62,521 bases of DNA from an uncultured Porphyromonadaceae bacterium (GTDB lineage Bacteria > Bacteroidota > Bacteroidia > Bacteroidales > Muribaculaceae): NCBI GenBank assembly GCA_937892215.1, contig CALAVE010000073.1:1-62521 (forward strand), read 5' to 3'. This document shows positions 8,874-17,980 of this stretch, piece after piece (position 1 is the first letter of the stretch; every line of letters starts with the position of its first letter). The notes beneath the pieces are model-generated. The model saw nothing but the letters and a program-made list of their open reading frames with translations. It did no database searches and was not told the origin of the DNA. Made by a program: the position numbers and the translations under genes.

Positions 8874-8885
8874 TAGCGTAATATG

Positions 8886-10400
8886 TTAGAAACTAAGGAT
8901 GTCGAAAACTTCGTTTTTACCGGTGTAGTTTTCGCGCAGTGTCACTTTCATATTCTTGAAGTCGATGCTGATGTAGCGTGCGCTAATCCAGTTCACCCAC
9001 TGCACCTGAATGGCCAGCGTGCCCGATGTGGTCCAGGCGTAATTCCCGGCCGTGGTCCATTGTGAGCCAAGTCCGCTGAAGCGGCCATGCGGCGTAATGG
9101 AGTAGGGGGGACGGGTGTTGTTGGTGCGGTAGGTCCATGTGTCGAAACTTAGCGGTACCGACTTCATGGGGCCTTCCTTCAGCGCCCAGGTGAGCTGATA
9201 GATGCCACCGCGAGGCTCTATAATCAGGTCGGGAGCACCCTTTAGCTTTATGTTGAACGCGGCGTTGGCTTTCTCCACCGGTTTTGACATGACCACGCTC
9301 TTCTTGCCTTTGGGAATGGGCATAGTCCACGCGCTGAGCATCTTGGCTATCTTCTTTTCAGCTTCGGCATTAGGCTCCACCGGTTCGTCTTTCACGCCCG
9401 GCATCAGAGTGTTCCATATATGGAGGAGCATCTGGCCGCCCTTGCCGCTACGCTCGTTAATCACCACCACCATGTTCTTTTCGGGAATCATGGCTATGTA
9501 CTGGCCGAATGCGCCGTTAGCGCTGAAAGCGCCTTTGTACATGTTCATCCACGTCTGATAGCCGTAACCCTGATTGCTGTCGGAGGGTGGGTCGTTTGGG
9601 TTGCCGGTGCTGATTTGCTTGCTTGTCATCTGCTTAATCCACTCGGCGGAAATGAGCCTCTTGCCTTCCCACATGCCTTTCTGACAGATGAGCATGCCTA
9701 TTTTGGCTTGCGACTCGGCCTGCATGTGCAGCCCCCAGCCTCCGGTATTGATACCTTCGGGACTCTCTTCCCAGTCGGCCATGGTGATGCCCATGGGTGT
9801 GAATATGCGCTCGCGCAGCAGATCTATGATTTTCTTGCCTGTCACGTCCTGGACAATGGCGCTTAGCATGTAGGTGGTCATGGAGTCGTATCGGAGTTGC
9901 TTGCCGGGGTTTATCACTTTCTTCGCCAGCCATGTGCGCCGCCAGTTGTCGGTGTTGCTGCGCATTTCCCAGTCGGGCACAATTCCGCTGCTCATCGTCA
10001 GCAGGTCGCGCACGGTCATGCTGGACAACTCTTTGCTCACCGAGTCGGGCAGCAGTTCGGGGAAGAACGAACCCACACGGTCGGTGATTCGCAGCAGGTT
10101 GTCGTCCACGGCAAGTCCTGCCGCAAGGGCGGTGAAGGTCTTGCTCGCTGAATAGAGTGTGTGCGCGTCTTCGGCTCTGAACGGCGACGGATGAACCTCG
10201 GCTATTACGTGGCCGTTGCGAACCACCATCAGGTGGTGCAACTCTGTGTCGGGAGTGCTCTGTACTGCGGTGAGGAAATTGAGCAATGCTTGCGGCTCCA
10301 CGTTCTGTTCCTGAGCCGATGAGCGGGGCAGCACGCCTGTCTGCGCCGCAAGGAGTATCGGCAGTAGCGCGAGTGCCAGAAAATGTGTGATGCGTTTCAT
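8886..10400 (-). CDS. Exported serine hydrolase, class C beta-lactamase family (paralogue 1)
   Basis: 504 residues; signal peptide MKRITHFLALALLPILLAAQ. Nucleophile motif SASK; second motif YDS (..LRYDSMTTYML) rather than Y-x-N; third-motif region GAFGQYIAMIPEK. It has the same C-terminal beta-rich segment as its neighbours and the block WEESPEGINTGGWGL. First gene of the tandem operon, preceded by a good promoter. Divergence among the copies suggests distinct substrates; this is inference. Confidence 0.84.
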   Translation of the reverse strand: MKRITHFLALALLPILLAAQTGVLPRSSAQEQNVEPQALLNFLTAVQSTPDTELHHLMVVRNGHVIAEVHPSPFRAEDAHTLYSASKTFTALAAGLAVDDNLLRITDRVGSFFPELLPDSVSKELSSMTVRDLLTMSSGIVPDWEMRSNTDNWRRTWLAKKVINPGKQLRYDSMTTYMLSAIVQDVTGKKIIDLLRERIFTPMGITMADWEESPEGINTGGWGLHMQAESQAKIGMLICQKGMWEGKRLISAEWIKQMTSKQISTGNPNDPPSDSNQGYGYQTWMNMYKGAFSANGAFGQYIAMIPEKNMVVVINERSGKGGQMLLHIWNTLMPGVKDEPVEPNAEAEKKIAKMLSAWTMPIPKGKKSVVMSKPVEKANAAFNIKLKGAPDLIIEPRGGIYQLTWALKEGPMKSVPLSFDTWTYRTNNTRPPYSITPHGRFSGLGSQWTTAGNYAWTTSGTLAIQVQWVNWISARYISIDFKNMKVTLRENYTGKNEVFDILSF

Positions 10401-10446
10401 TATGTTTTGTAGAATTGACTGAATAACTATGTTTGGTTTCTTGATG

Positions 10447-10476
10447 CAAATTTACAATTTCCCACGCATTATTCAA
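10447..10476 (-). promoter_or_regulatory. Promoter of the serine hydrolase operon
   Basis: On the minus strand CTTG, 19-nt spacer, TAAATTTG (10454-10447), matching the Bacteroidota consensus. It is divergent from the promoter at 10614-10645. The region 10401-10681 contains only these two promoters. Confidence 0.7.
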
Positions 10477-10613
10477 GCGTAATGGCCGCGCGTTTTTGAA
10501 GAAAACCTTTAAAAACACTTCTTAATATGCTTTCAGTTAGTGTCTAACCATATTTATTTAATTGTCAGAATGGTGGAATTATGTTGAAAAAAATCAGCCG
10601 TTGGCAGATTTTA

Positions 10614-10645
10614 TTTGCGCGTTTTCAAGTTATGCTTTTTATTTG
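10614..10645 (+). promoter_or_regulatory. Promoter of the secreted three-gene cassette
   Basis: TTTG at 10614-10617, 20-nt spacer, TTTATTTG at 10638-10645 (7 of 8 to TAnnTTTG). It falls inside the longer open frame beginning at 10562, which supports the later start at 10682 for the first gene. Confidence 0.6.
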
Positions 10646-10681
10646 CATCGTGAAAAATGTGCACCTAAAACAAGAAAAATT

Positions 10682-11110
10682 ATGAGAGCATTAAGTAGAA
10701 TAATTCTGATTTCTGCGTTCGCATTGTTTGGAATGGGTGTGAATGCGCAAGCGTACCAATATCTGAACGTGACCAAGGCTGATGCCTCTGTGGAATCTAT
10801 CACAGCGGCAGGGCTGAAGATAACTTTCAGTGACGGCAATTTGGTGGCTGTAAGCGGTGGCGAGTCGCACACTATATCGCTGAGCGAAATCGCGTCTCTT
10901 CAGTTCTCTGACACGGCCGCGGTGAGTAACCTAACCGGTGATGTAAACATCGACAAGGCCGTGGACATTACCGATGTGGTGGGCTTAGCCAACCACGTGC
11001 TGGGAGCTACGCCGAGCGTGTTCTATGTGGCGAATGCCGACGCTAACGGCGACGGCGAAATAGATGTGACCGATGTGGTGTATCTTGCTAATCTGGTCAT
11101 GGGCGAGTGA
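10682..11110 (+). CDS. Small secreted protein with paired dockerin-type repeats
   Basis: 142 residues from the start at 10682, chosen because a signal peptide (MRALSRIILISAFALFGMGVNA) begins there and a promoter lies just upstream; the frame is open from 10562. Residues about 25-80 form a small beta domain (YLNVTKADASVESITAAGLK..) homologous to the next gene. The C-terminal 60 residues are two dockerin type I repeats: a degenerate DVNIDKAVDITD and a canonical calcium loop DANGDGEIDVTD, each followed by a helix. No cohesin is present in the window, so the binding partner is unknown. Confidence 0.82.
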   Translation: MRALSRIILISAFALFGMGVNAQAYQYLNVTKADASVESITAAGLKITFSDGNLVAVSGGESHTISLSEIASLQFSDTAAVSNLTGDVNIDKAVDITDVVGLANHVLGATPSVFYVANADANGDGEIDVTDVVYLANLVMGE

Positions 11111-11139
11111 ATTAAGCAAACTAAAATTATAAGATTATT

Positions 11140-11601
11140 ATGAAACGACTTAAAACATTAATCTTAGCGACGGTGATGATTGCCGCAATGGCTCAGGCTC
11201 AGAGCTTCACCTATCTGAACCTCACCAAGAGCGACAACAGCATCGTTTCGCTCGTGGCCGACGGGCTGAAATTAACTTTCAGCGACGGCAATATCGTGGC
11301 TAAAAATGGCACTGTCACTCAGATTGTGACTCTTGCCGATGTGGTGAAATTGGCATTCTCCGACGATGCCAATGCTGTGACCGACGTGAAAGCGGCCGAC
11401 GTGAAAGCAACCGGCATAGTGGGTGATATTAAGGTAGCCGCTCCGGCCGGGGTGCGTGTGATTGTGTATAATCTGCTTGGCAGCAAAATCTACGACAGTC
11501 CGCAGGCTGCGGATGGCGAGGTTGCGCTTGGGCTTACCTTGACTCAGGGTGTGTATGTGGTGAAAATAGGTACAATAACGAATAAAGTGTTAGTAAGATG
11601 A
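11140..11601 (+). CDS. Small secreted protein with C-terminal sorting-like domain
   Basis: 153 residues; signal peptide MKRLKTLILATVMIAAMAQA. Its N-terminal domain (FTYLNLTKSDNSIVSLVADG LKLTFSDGNIVA) is a clear paralogue of the preceding gene's, but the C-terminus is a beta-sandwich tail (VRVIVYNLLGSKIYDS...GVYVVKIG...KVLVR) resembling type IX secretion sorting domains rather than dockerin repeats. The start is 29 nt after the previous stop, and its stop overlaps the next start by 4 nt (ATGA), so the three genes are probably co-transcribed and this pair translationally coupled. Function unknown. Confidence 0.78.
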   Translation: MKRLKTLILATVMIAAMAQAQSFTYLNLTKSDNSIVSLVADGLKLTFSDGNIVAKNGTVTQIVTLADVVKLAFSDDANAVTDVKAADVKATGIVGDIKVAAPAGVRVIVYNLLGSKIYDSPQAADGEVALGLTLTQGVYVVKIGTITNKVLVR

Positions 11602-13616
11602 AACGGAATATATTATTATCAATATCAGTACTTTTATTTGCAGTACTTTGCCTGGCCCTCGACAGCCAGACTATGTGGGTATGCATCGGTAACGTGAAAA
11701 CAGCGTTCACAACGAGCCAGTTGGGCGAAATGCCGCTAAGTGATGCCACATCGCTCAGTGTGCTGGGATGCGATTATAATGTGACCGAAGTGGACAGCAT
11801 TGTGATTGACGACAACTTGGTGGACGATAACACAGTGACCGTAACCTACGACGGCGACAAGGCTAACGTGGTGATTGCAGGAAACATCGCTCAGTATATA
11901 ACCGCTACTGTGGATGGCGCTCATGTGAGCATAATCCAGGATGGCGTGTCCGACGAAACAGGCGAGGTGACTTACAACCTCTCTGGCTCATCGGATGACG
12001 GCGAATTCTATATGGAAGGCAGTTACAAGGCCACAGTGGAACTTAATGGCCTAACACTCACCAATCCATCGGGCGCACCTATCAACATTCAGAACGGCAA
12101 GCGTATCGACGTGAGCGTGAAGAAGGGTACCGTGAACACCCTCACAGACTGCTCCGATGGAGCGCAGAAGGGTTGCTTTGTGAACAAGGGACACACCGAG
12201 TTCAAGGGCAAGGGGGTGCTGAATGTGTATGCTAACACTGCTCATGGCATTTGGAGCAAGGAGTACATTGAGATGAAGAACTGCACCATCAACGTGCTTA
12301 AGGCCGTTAAAGACGGTGTTAACTGTAACCAGTACCTGCTCATGGAGAGTGGCGAACTCAACATTAGCGATGTTGGCGACGATGGTATTCAGGTTTCGTT
12401 CAAGGACGATACCGACCGCGAAGCTGAGGATACCGGCACCATTACCATTGTGGACGGCACAATTAACGTGGCTGTAACCGCCACCGCGGCAAAGGCAATC
12501 AAGGCCGATTACGACGTGCTCATTCAGGGTGGCACCATCACGGCTTCTACTGCAGGTACCGGCGAATGGGATGAGACCGATGTTAAGACTAAGGGCGCAA
12601 CCTGCATCAGTGCCGACAATAATGTGCAAATCGATGGAGGAACTCTTTCGCTCACCAGCACCGGAAATGCCGGCAAGGGCATCAGTTGCGACAACGAGTT
12701 CATTATGAACGCCGGGTCGCTCACTGTTAACACCTCCGGTAACATGATAGTATATTCTAATGGTACCTTGTATGATGGAAATTACAGTGGTGACACAGAT
12801 AAAATCGATAGTGACTACAAGTCTTCTCCTAAAGGGGTGAAAGCCGACGGAAACGTCACCATTAATGGTGGAACAATCAGCGTCACCACTACCGGAACAG
12901 GCGGTGAGGGTATTGAGAGCAAAGCCATTCTGACGATTAACGACGGCGACATTACCTGTCACACCTACGACGACGCAATTAACAGCAAGAGCGATCTTGT
13001 GGTCAACGGTGGCACAATCTTTGCAGTTGCGACAAACAACGACGCACTCGATGCTAACGGCAACCTCTATATCAATGGTGGAACAACCGTGGCCTATGGT
13101 TCAGGTGGCGCCGAAGGCGGAATAGATGCTAACGACGAGGAGCAGTATCATTTGTATATAACAGGCGGAACCGTTATTGGCGTGGGAGGAAGAAACTCCA
13201 ACCCATACGCTAACAGTTCGCTCTCCATTCAGCCGGCCATTATCTACAGTGGCTCGCTCAGTCAGGGTGGCACGCTGATTCTCAACGACGGTAACGGCAA
13301 CAATGTGCTGGCGTTCACCATGACACAGAGCATCACCGGCGGTCAGGGTGGCCCCGGTGGAGGAATGTTCGCACCTCCGGGCGGTCAGGGTGGCAACACG
13401 GGTAGTTCAGTGGCCATGATTATTTCCACACCGGCTATGACCAAGGGCAGCAAATATACTCTCTACACGGGTGGCTCTGCCTCAGGTGATGACTTCAATG
13501 GGCTGATTCTCAATGCTGATGTTACCAATAACGGTACAAGTGTTGGAACTGTGTCGAGCCTTGCATCTCCATATTCCACAGTGAGTAGTTCACAAGGTGG
13601 CGGTGGCCGATGGTAA
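11598..13616 (+). CDS. Cthe_2159-like beta-helix carbohydrate-binding protein
   Basis: 672 residues. The N-terminus is a signal/anchor segment (ILLSISVLLFAVLCLAL). Residues about 30-75 resemble the small beta domain of the two upstream genes. From about 120 on, it is a right-handed beta-helix rich in [IL]xGGT[IL]x(S/T) and NxxxAIxxK rungs, as in the Cthe_2159 family of calcium- and polygalacturonate-binding proteins (no activity was reported for the founder that I can assert here). Near the C-terminus there is a Gly-rich loop (GGQGGPGGGMF). A surface polysaccharide-binding role is inferred. Last gene of the cassette. Confidence 0.8.
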   Translation: MKRNILLSISVLLFAVLCLALDSQTMWVCIGNVKTAFTTSQLGEMPLSDATSLSVLGCDYNVTEVDSIVIDDNLVDDNTVTVTYDGDKANVVIAGNIAQYITATVDGAHVSIIQDGVSDETGEVTYNLSGSSDDGEFYMEGSYKATVELNGLTLTNPSGAPINIQNGKRIDVSVKKGTVNTLTDCSDGAQKGCFVNKGHTEFKGKGVLNVYANTAHGIWSKEYIEMKNCTINVLKAVKDGVNCNQYLLMESGELNISDVGDDGIQVSFKDDTDREAEDTGTITIVDGTINVAVTATAAKAIKADYDVLIQGGTITASTAGTGEWDETDVKTKGATCISADNNVQIDGGTLSLTSTGNAGKGISCDNEFIMNAGSLTVNTSGNMIVYSNGTLYDGNYSGDTDKIDSDYKSSPKGVKADGNVTINGGTISVTTTGTGGEGIESKAILTINDGDITCHTYDDAINSKSDLVVNGGTIFAVATNNDALDANGNLYINGGTTVAYGSGGAEGGIDANDEEQYHLYITGGTVIGVGGRNSNPYANSSLSIQPAIIYSGSLSQGGTLILNDGNGNNVLAFTMTQSITGGQGGPGGGMFAPPGGQGGNTGSSVAMIISTPAMTKGSKYTLYTGGSASGDDFNGLILNADVTNNGTSVGTVSSLASPYSTVSSSQGGGGRW

Positions 13617-13691
13617 TGTGATAGAAACGCAATAGAGGAAAACTTTTCATTTTCAACATCTATTCATATCTATAATTTAGGTTTGTTTTTT

Positions 13692-13732
13692 CCGTTCCCC
13701 AATGCGTGATGCACGTAGGGAACGGTTTTTTT
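13692..13732 (+). terminator. Terminator after the Cthe_2159-like gene
   Basis: CCGTTCCC (13692-13699)/GGGAACGG (13718-13725) stem followed by seven T bases. Confidence 0.85.
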
Positions 13733-13809
13733 GTTTCCGTGCGCGAATTATGGTCTCAAATATTGCTATTTCAGGATTTTTGTTGTTACTTTGCATCACG
13801 AAAGTTTTC

Positions 13810-13887
13810 GGGTACTTAGCTCAGCTGGTTTAGAGCGCCTCCTTGACAGGGAGGAGGTCACCTGTTCGAATCAGGTAGCACCCACCA
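13810..13887 (+). tRNA. tRNA-Val (GAC)
   Basis: Acceptor GGGTACT/AGCACCC (one A-C mismatch at the fifth pair), D-arm GCTC/GAGC, anticodon stem CCTCC/GGAGG with loop TTGACAG (anticodon GAC), T-arm ACCTG/CAGGT with loop TTCGAAT, discriminator A13884, encoded CCA at 13885-13887. Confidence 0.93.
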
Positions 13888-13888
13888 C

Positions 13889-13928
13889 GGCGTTTCCCGT
13901 CTCACAATGGGCGACGCCGCTTTTTTTA
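13889..13928 (+). terminator. Terminator after tRNA-Val
   Basis: GGCGTTTCCCGT paired imperfectly with ATGGGCGACGCC, then a run of T bases. It also lies just beyond the 3' end of the converging U32 gene. Confidence 0.7.
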
Positions 13929-13941
13929 GCCCTTTTCGGGC

Positions 13942-15219
13942 TTAGTCCGCTTTTTTCGGAGTGACTTCGTGCCACAGGTACATCTTGTCGCTGGGGCGTA
14001 TCTTAACGTCGGTTTTGATTGAGAACCGCTCGCCCTTCACTGTGCGCTCCACGGGTTTCAGGTCCACGCGTATCTCTTCCACTTTCATTTCCACCGACCC
14101 CGTGGTGGGACCGTTAATCACTATCACGTCGCCCACGTGCAGTTCCCCGGCTTCCATTTGGAATTCAGCCACGCCTATGTTGCTGAAATAACGGATTCCC
14201 TTTGCGAGGTAGGACTTTACGTGCGTTGCGCTCGATCCGTATTTGCTCGTCCATTCGCCCAGCCTCTGCCCCAGGTAATATCCGTTCCAGAAACCGCGGT
14301 TGAACACTGTGGCCAGCCGCTCGTCCCAGTCGTGAATCTTCTCCTCTGTGTACGACCCTTCGGCCAGCGACCGAAGTGCCTCGTCGTAGCAACTCACTAC
14401 CGTGCGAACGTATTCCGGACCGCGGGCACGCCCCTCGATTTTGAGCACGCGCACTCCGGCATCGGCGAGTTTGTTGAGAAAATGGATGGTTTTCAGGTCC
14501 TTGGGCGACATTATGTACTTGTTCTTGATGGCCAGCCGGTCGCCGGTATCCAGGTCGGTGACCTCGTAACCGCGGCGGCATATCTGGCGGCACGCGCCGC
14601 GGTTGGCGCTTGCGCTCGTCTCATGAAGGCTCAGATAGCACTTGCCGCTTACGGCCATGCACAAGGCTCCGTGGCAGAACATCTCTATCTTCACCGGCTC
14701 ACCGTGGGGTCCGCGCACGTCCTTAGCCGCTATCTGCTCATGGATGTGCCTCACCTGCTCCATGTTGAGTTCGCGCGCCAGCACCATCACGTCGGCCCAC
14801 TGAGAATAGAATTTCACTGCCTCGGTGTTGCTCACGTTCACCTGCGTGGATATGTGCACCTCCACACCGCGGCTGCGGGCATAGAGTATGGTGGCCATGT
14901 CGCTGGCTATGATGGCGCTTAGTCCGGCCACGGCCGCGGCATCCACTATCCGGTGCATGTATTCCACATCCTCGTCATAGACAATGGTGTTCACCGTAAG
15001 GTAGGTCTTCATGCCGCGTTCTTCACACCATTCGGCTATGGTGCGCAGGTCATCGAGATTGAAATTCACGCTCGATTTGGAGCGCATGTTCAGCCCCTCT
15101 ATCCCAAAGTAGATGGCGTCCGCTCCACCCTGCCAGGCTGCCGTGAGCGACTCCCACGAGCCCACCGGCGCCATTATCTCAAAGTCTTTCCTTTCAAGCC
15201 GTTTCTTCTCCATTTTCAT
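13942..15219 (-). CDS. U32 family protein, TrhP-like (tRNA wobble uridine hydroxylation)
   Basis: 425 residues. TIM-barrel U32 fold: EIMAPVGSWESLTAAWQGGADAIYFG at the N-terminus, ISTQVNVSN in the middle, and the family signature CHGALCMAVSGKCYLS followed by two more cysteines (GACRQIC), consistent with an iron-sulfur site. Although labelled peptidases historically, the E. coli relative TrhP helps form 5-hydroxyuridine at tRNA position 34; its length and architecture fit that group better than RlhA (longer) or UbiU/V. Its start overlaps the mutS stop by 4 nt, so it is co-transcribed with mutS. The exact substrate is inferred from family. Confidence 0.85.
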   Translation of the reverse strand: MKMEKKRLERKDFEIMAPVGSWESLTAAWQGGADAIYFGIEGLNMRSKSSVNFNLDDLRTIAEWCEERGMKTYLTVNTIVYDEDVEYMHRIVDAAAVAGLSAIIASDMATILYARSRGVEVHISTQVNVSNTEAVKFYSQWADVMVLARELNMEQVRHIHEQIAAKDVRGPHGEPVKIEMFCHGALCMAVSGKCYLSLHETSASANRGACRQICRRGYEVTDLDTGDRLAIKNKYIMSPKDLKTIHFLNKLADAGVRVLKIEGRARGPEYVRTVVSCYDEALRSLAEGSYTEEKIHDWDERLATVFNRGFWNGYYLGQRLGEWTSKYGSSATHVKSYLAKGIRYFSNIGVAEFQMEAGELHVGDVIVINGPTTGSVEMKVEEIRVDLKPVERTVKGERFSIKTDVKIRPSDKMYLWHEVTPKKAD

Positions 15220-17828
15220 TTTCCGGTTATCACTCCCTTAATCTCGTTAAGTTTGTTGAGCGCCTCCATTGGGGTCAGGTTGTTGATATCGGTGTTGAGG
15301 ATGTCGTCTCGTATCTGGCTCAGCACGGGGTCGTCCAGTTGGAATATGGACAACTGCACGCCGGTGCGGTTATGAGCCACGTCGTTCATGTTCTTGGTGA
15401 TGCTGCCGTTGTTGCGGTTGGCGCTCTCCAGTTCGGACAGCACATCCTCGGCGCGTTTCACTATTCGCTGCGGCATACCCGCCAGTTTGGCCACATGGAT
15501 GCCGAAACTGTGTTCGCTGCCACCCTTGGCCAGTTTGCGCAGAAACACCACCTTGCCGTCTATTTCCTTCACGGTCACGTTGTAGTTCACTATACGCTTG
15601 AAGTTCTTGGCCATCTCGTTCAGTTCGTGATAGTGGGTGGCGAACAGGGTCTTGGCGCGGGATTTACTTTCGTGCAGGTACTCCACTATGGCCCAGGCTA
15701 TGGAAATTCCGTCGTAGGTGCTGGTGCCGCGCCCCAACTCATCGAAGAGGATAAGGCTGCGCTCGCTCACGTTGTTCAGTATCGATGCCGCCTCGGTCAT
15801 TTCCACCATAAATGTGGATTCGCCCAGCGAAATGTTGTCGCTGGCACCCACGCGCGTGAAAATCTTGTCCACAATACCTATTTTGGCGCGTTCTGCGGGT
15901 ACGAAACCTCCCATCTGAGCCAGCAGTACTATCAGCGCGGTTTGGCGCAGCAGGGCCGATTTTCCGGCCATATTCGGGCCGGTTATCACCATAATCTGCT
16001 GCTCGTCGTTGTTCAGTGTGATGCTGTTAGGCACGTATGTCTCTCCGCTGGGCATATTCTGCTCTATCACGGGGTGTCGTCCTTCCACAATCTCTATTTC
16101 CAGACTGTCGTCCACCACGGGGCGGTTGTAGTGGTTCTCAATGGCCACGTTGGCCAGTGAGAGCAGGCTATCCACCTGTGCCACCAGGTTGCAGTCGGTC
16201 TGTATGGCGGGGATATAGTCCGTGACGTAGTGTACCAGTTCGCCAAAGAGGCGGCTCTCAATCAGCAGTATCTTCTCCTCAGCGCCCAGTATCTTCTCCT
16301 CCAGTTCCTTCAGTTCCTGGGTGATGTATCGCTCTGCGTTGACCAGAGTCTGCTTGCGCACCCATTCGGCAGGCACTTTGTCCTTGTGCATGTTTCGCAC
16401 CTCTATGTAGTAGCCGAACACGTTGTTGTAGCCTATCTTCAGGCTGGGAATACCGGTCTGCTCGCTTTCGCGCTGCTGCAGTCGCAGCAGGTAGTCCTTG
16501 CTGGAGTGCGATATCTCGCGCAGTTCGTCCAACTGCTCATCCACACCGCTGTTTATCACGTTGCCGCGGTTCACCATGTTAGGCGCTTCGGGATTTATTT
16601 CGCGACCTATCCTGTCGCGCATTATCGCGCACGGATTCAGCCGCTCGCCTATGCTTCGCAGAACCTCGTTCTGTGCACCGCTGCAGTAGTTCTTTATTTG
16701 CTCCACACTCAGCAGCGACTGACGCAACTGGACCAGTTCGCGTGGGGTTACGCGCCCCACCGACACCTTGGATATCAGCCGCTCCACGTCGCCAAGCATG
16801 GCCAACTGCTCTTTCAGTGTCTCGCGGCCCGATGGGTCACGGAAGAAGTATTCCACCACGTCTTGGCGGCGATGGACGGCATCCACTTCCTTGAGGGGGA
16901 ACAGCATCCAACGGTGCAACATTCGCGCTCCCATGGGCGAGAGGGTGCGGTCTATCACGTTGAGCAGCGATTTGCCGTCTTCGCTCATGGCCTCGGTGAG
17001 TTCCAGGTTGCGCACCGTGAATTTGTCCAGACGCACGTAACGTTCGGCCTCGATGCGTGCCAGCGTGGTTATGTGCTTGAGTTGGGTGTGCTGCGTCAGA
17101 TCCAGATAGTGAAGCACGGCGCCACTCGCCACCACTCCGCTGCCCATGGCATCCACGCCGAATCCCTTCAGGCTCTTGGTGCCGAAATGCTGGAGTAGCC
17201 GCTCGCGTGCGGTGTCCTCGTTGTAGGCCCAGTCGTCCAGTTCAAAAGTCAGATATTTCTGTGTGAACGTGTCACTGAATCGCTTGCGGTTCTTGCGCTC
17301 TATCAGCACCTCTTTGGGGCTGAAGTTGCTCATCAGTTTGTCCACGTAGTCAGTTCCTCCTTCTGCCGCCAGAAATTCGCCGGTGGATATGTCCAGAAAC
17401 GACACTCCGCAACTCTTTTTACCGAAATATACAGAGGCCAGAAAATTGTTCTCCTTGCGGTCAAGCATTGTGCCGCCCACCACCACTCCCGGTGTCACCA
17501 GTTCGGTGATGCCGCGCTTCACCAGTTTCTTGGTCAGTTTGGGGTCTTCCAGTTGGTCACAGATGGCCACTCGCCTGCCGGCGCGTACCAGTTTGGGCAG
17601 GTATGTGTCCAGCGCGTGATGCGGAAAGCCGGCCATCTCTATGCTTGCCGCCGCGCCATTCGAACGGCGGGTTAGCGTAATGCCCAGTATCTCTGAGGCT
17701 GTTATGGCATCTTGCATATAGGTCTCGTAAAAATCGCCCACACGGAACAAGAGCACTGCGTCGGGATGTTTCGACTTCATCTCCACGAACTGCTTCATCA
17801 TCGGTGTCTCTACCAGGCCTTTTGCCAT
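15216..17828 (-). CDS. mutS: DNA mismatch repair protein MutS
   Basis: Recognises mismatches and small loops and recruits the repair machinery. 870 residues, normal for MutS1. The mismatch-wedging motif is F33-Y34-E35 (GDFYETY). C-terminal ABC-type ATPase: Walker A GPNMAGKS, Q-loop region, signature STFMVEM, Walker B DELGRGTSTYDG. First gene of a two-gene unit with the U32 protein, behind a near-perfect promoter. No mutL in the window. Confidence 0.98.
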   Translation of the reverse strand: MAKGLVETPMMKQFVEMKSKHPDAVLLFRVGDFYETYMQDAITASEILGITLTRRSNGAAASIEMAGFPHHALDTYLPKLVRAGRRVAICDQLEDPKLTKKLVKRGITELVTPGVVVGGTMLDRKENNFLASVYFGKKSCGVSFLDISTGEFLAAEGGTDYVDKLMSNFSPKEVLIERKNRKRFSDTFTQKYLTFELDDWAYNEDTARERLLQHFGTKSLKGFGVDAMGSGVVASGAVLHYLDLTQHTQLKHITTLARIEAERYVRLDKFTVRNLELTEAMSEDGKSLLNVIDRTLSPMGARMLHRWMLFPLKEVDAVHRRQDVVEYFFRDPSGRETLKEQLAMLGDVERLISKVSVGRVTPRELVQLRQSLLSVEQIKNYCSGAQNEVLRSIGERLNPCAIMRDRIGREINPEAPNMVNRGNVINSGVDEQLDELREISHSSKDYLLRLQQRESEQTGIPSLKIGYNNVFGYYIEVRNMHKDKVPAEWVRKQTLVNAERYITQELKELEEKILGAEEKILLIESRLFGELVHYVTDYIPAIQTDCNLVAQVDSLLSLANVAIENHYNRPVVDDSLEIEIVEGRHPVIEQNMPSGETYVPNSITLNNDEQQIMVITGPNMAGKSALLRQTALIVLLAQMGGFVPAERAKIGIVDKIFTRVGASDNISLGESTFMVEMTEAASILNNVSERSLILFDELGRGTSTYDGISIAWAIVEYLHESKSRAKTLFATHYHELNEMAKNFKRIVNYNVTVKEIDGKVVFLRKLAKGGSEHSFGIHVAKLAGMPQRIVKRAEDVLSELESANRNNGSITKNMNDVAHNRTGVQLSIFQLDDPVLSQIRDDILNTDINNLTPMEALNKLNEIKGVITGK

Positions 17829-17847
17829 CTGTCGCCTCCTTTTTATG

Positions 17848-17879
17848 CAAATTTACTACAAAAAACTCACCCCCGCAAA
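17848..17879 (-). promoter_or_regulatory. mutS promoter
   Basis: Minus strand: TTTG (17879-17876), 20-nt spacer, TAAATTTG (17855-17848). Exact consensus, with GGAGG shortly before the ATG. Confidence 0.8.
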
Positions 17880-17913
17880 TCCACTCTCCAAAATCCTTAC
17901 GCCCCATAACACA

Positions 17914-17945
17914 AGGGTCCCGCCACTTGTGTGTAGCGGGACCCT
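17914..17945 (-). terminator. Hairpin after the 960-residue gene
   Basis: Perfect ten-base stem AGGGTCCCGC/GCGGGACCCT with a 12-nt loop, 35 bases beyond the stop of the minus-strand gene. The T tract (TTGTGTT) is weak. Confidence 0.65.
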
Positions 17946-17980
17946 CTCTGGGGTTGGTTATCTTTAAGTCGCCTTAGCGA

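Noticed and set aside
5773..10400. Reading the three serine hydrolases as antibiotic-resistance beta-lactamases.
   Set aside because: The second motif is altered in two copies, the C-terminal domain is unlike AmpC, and the family is dominated by esterases and peptidases; no support for resistance.
10562..10681. N-terminal extension of the dockerin-type protein from a start at 10562.
   Set aside because: The extension precedes the signal peptide and contains the predicted promoter.
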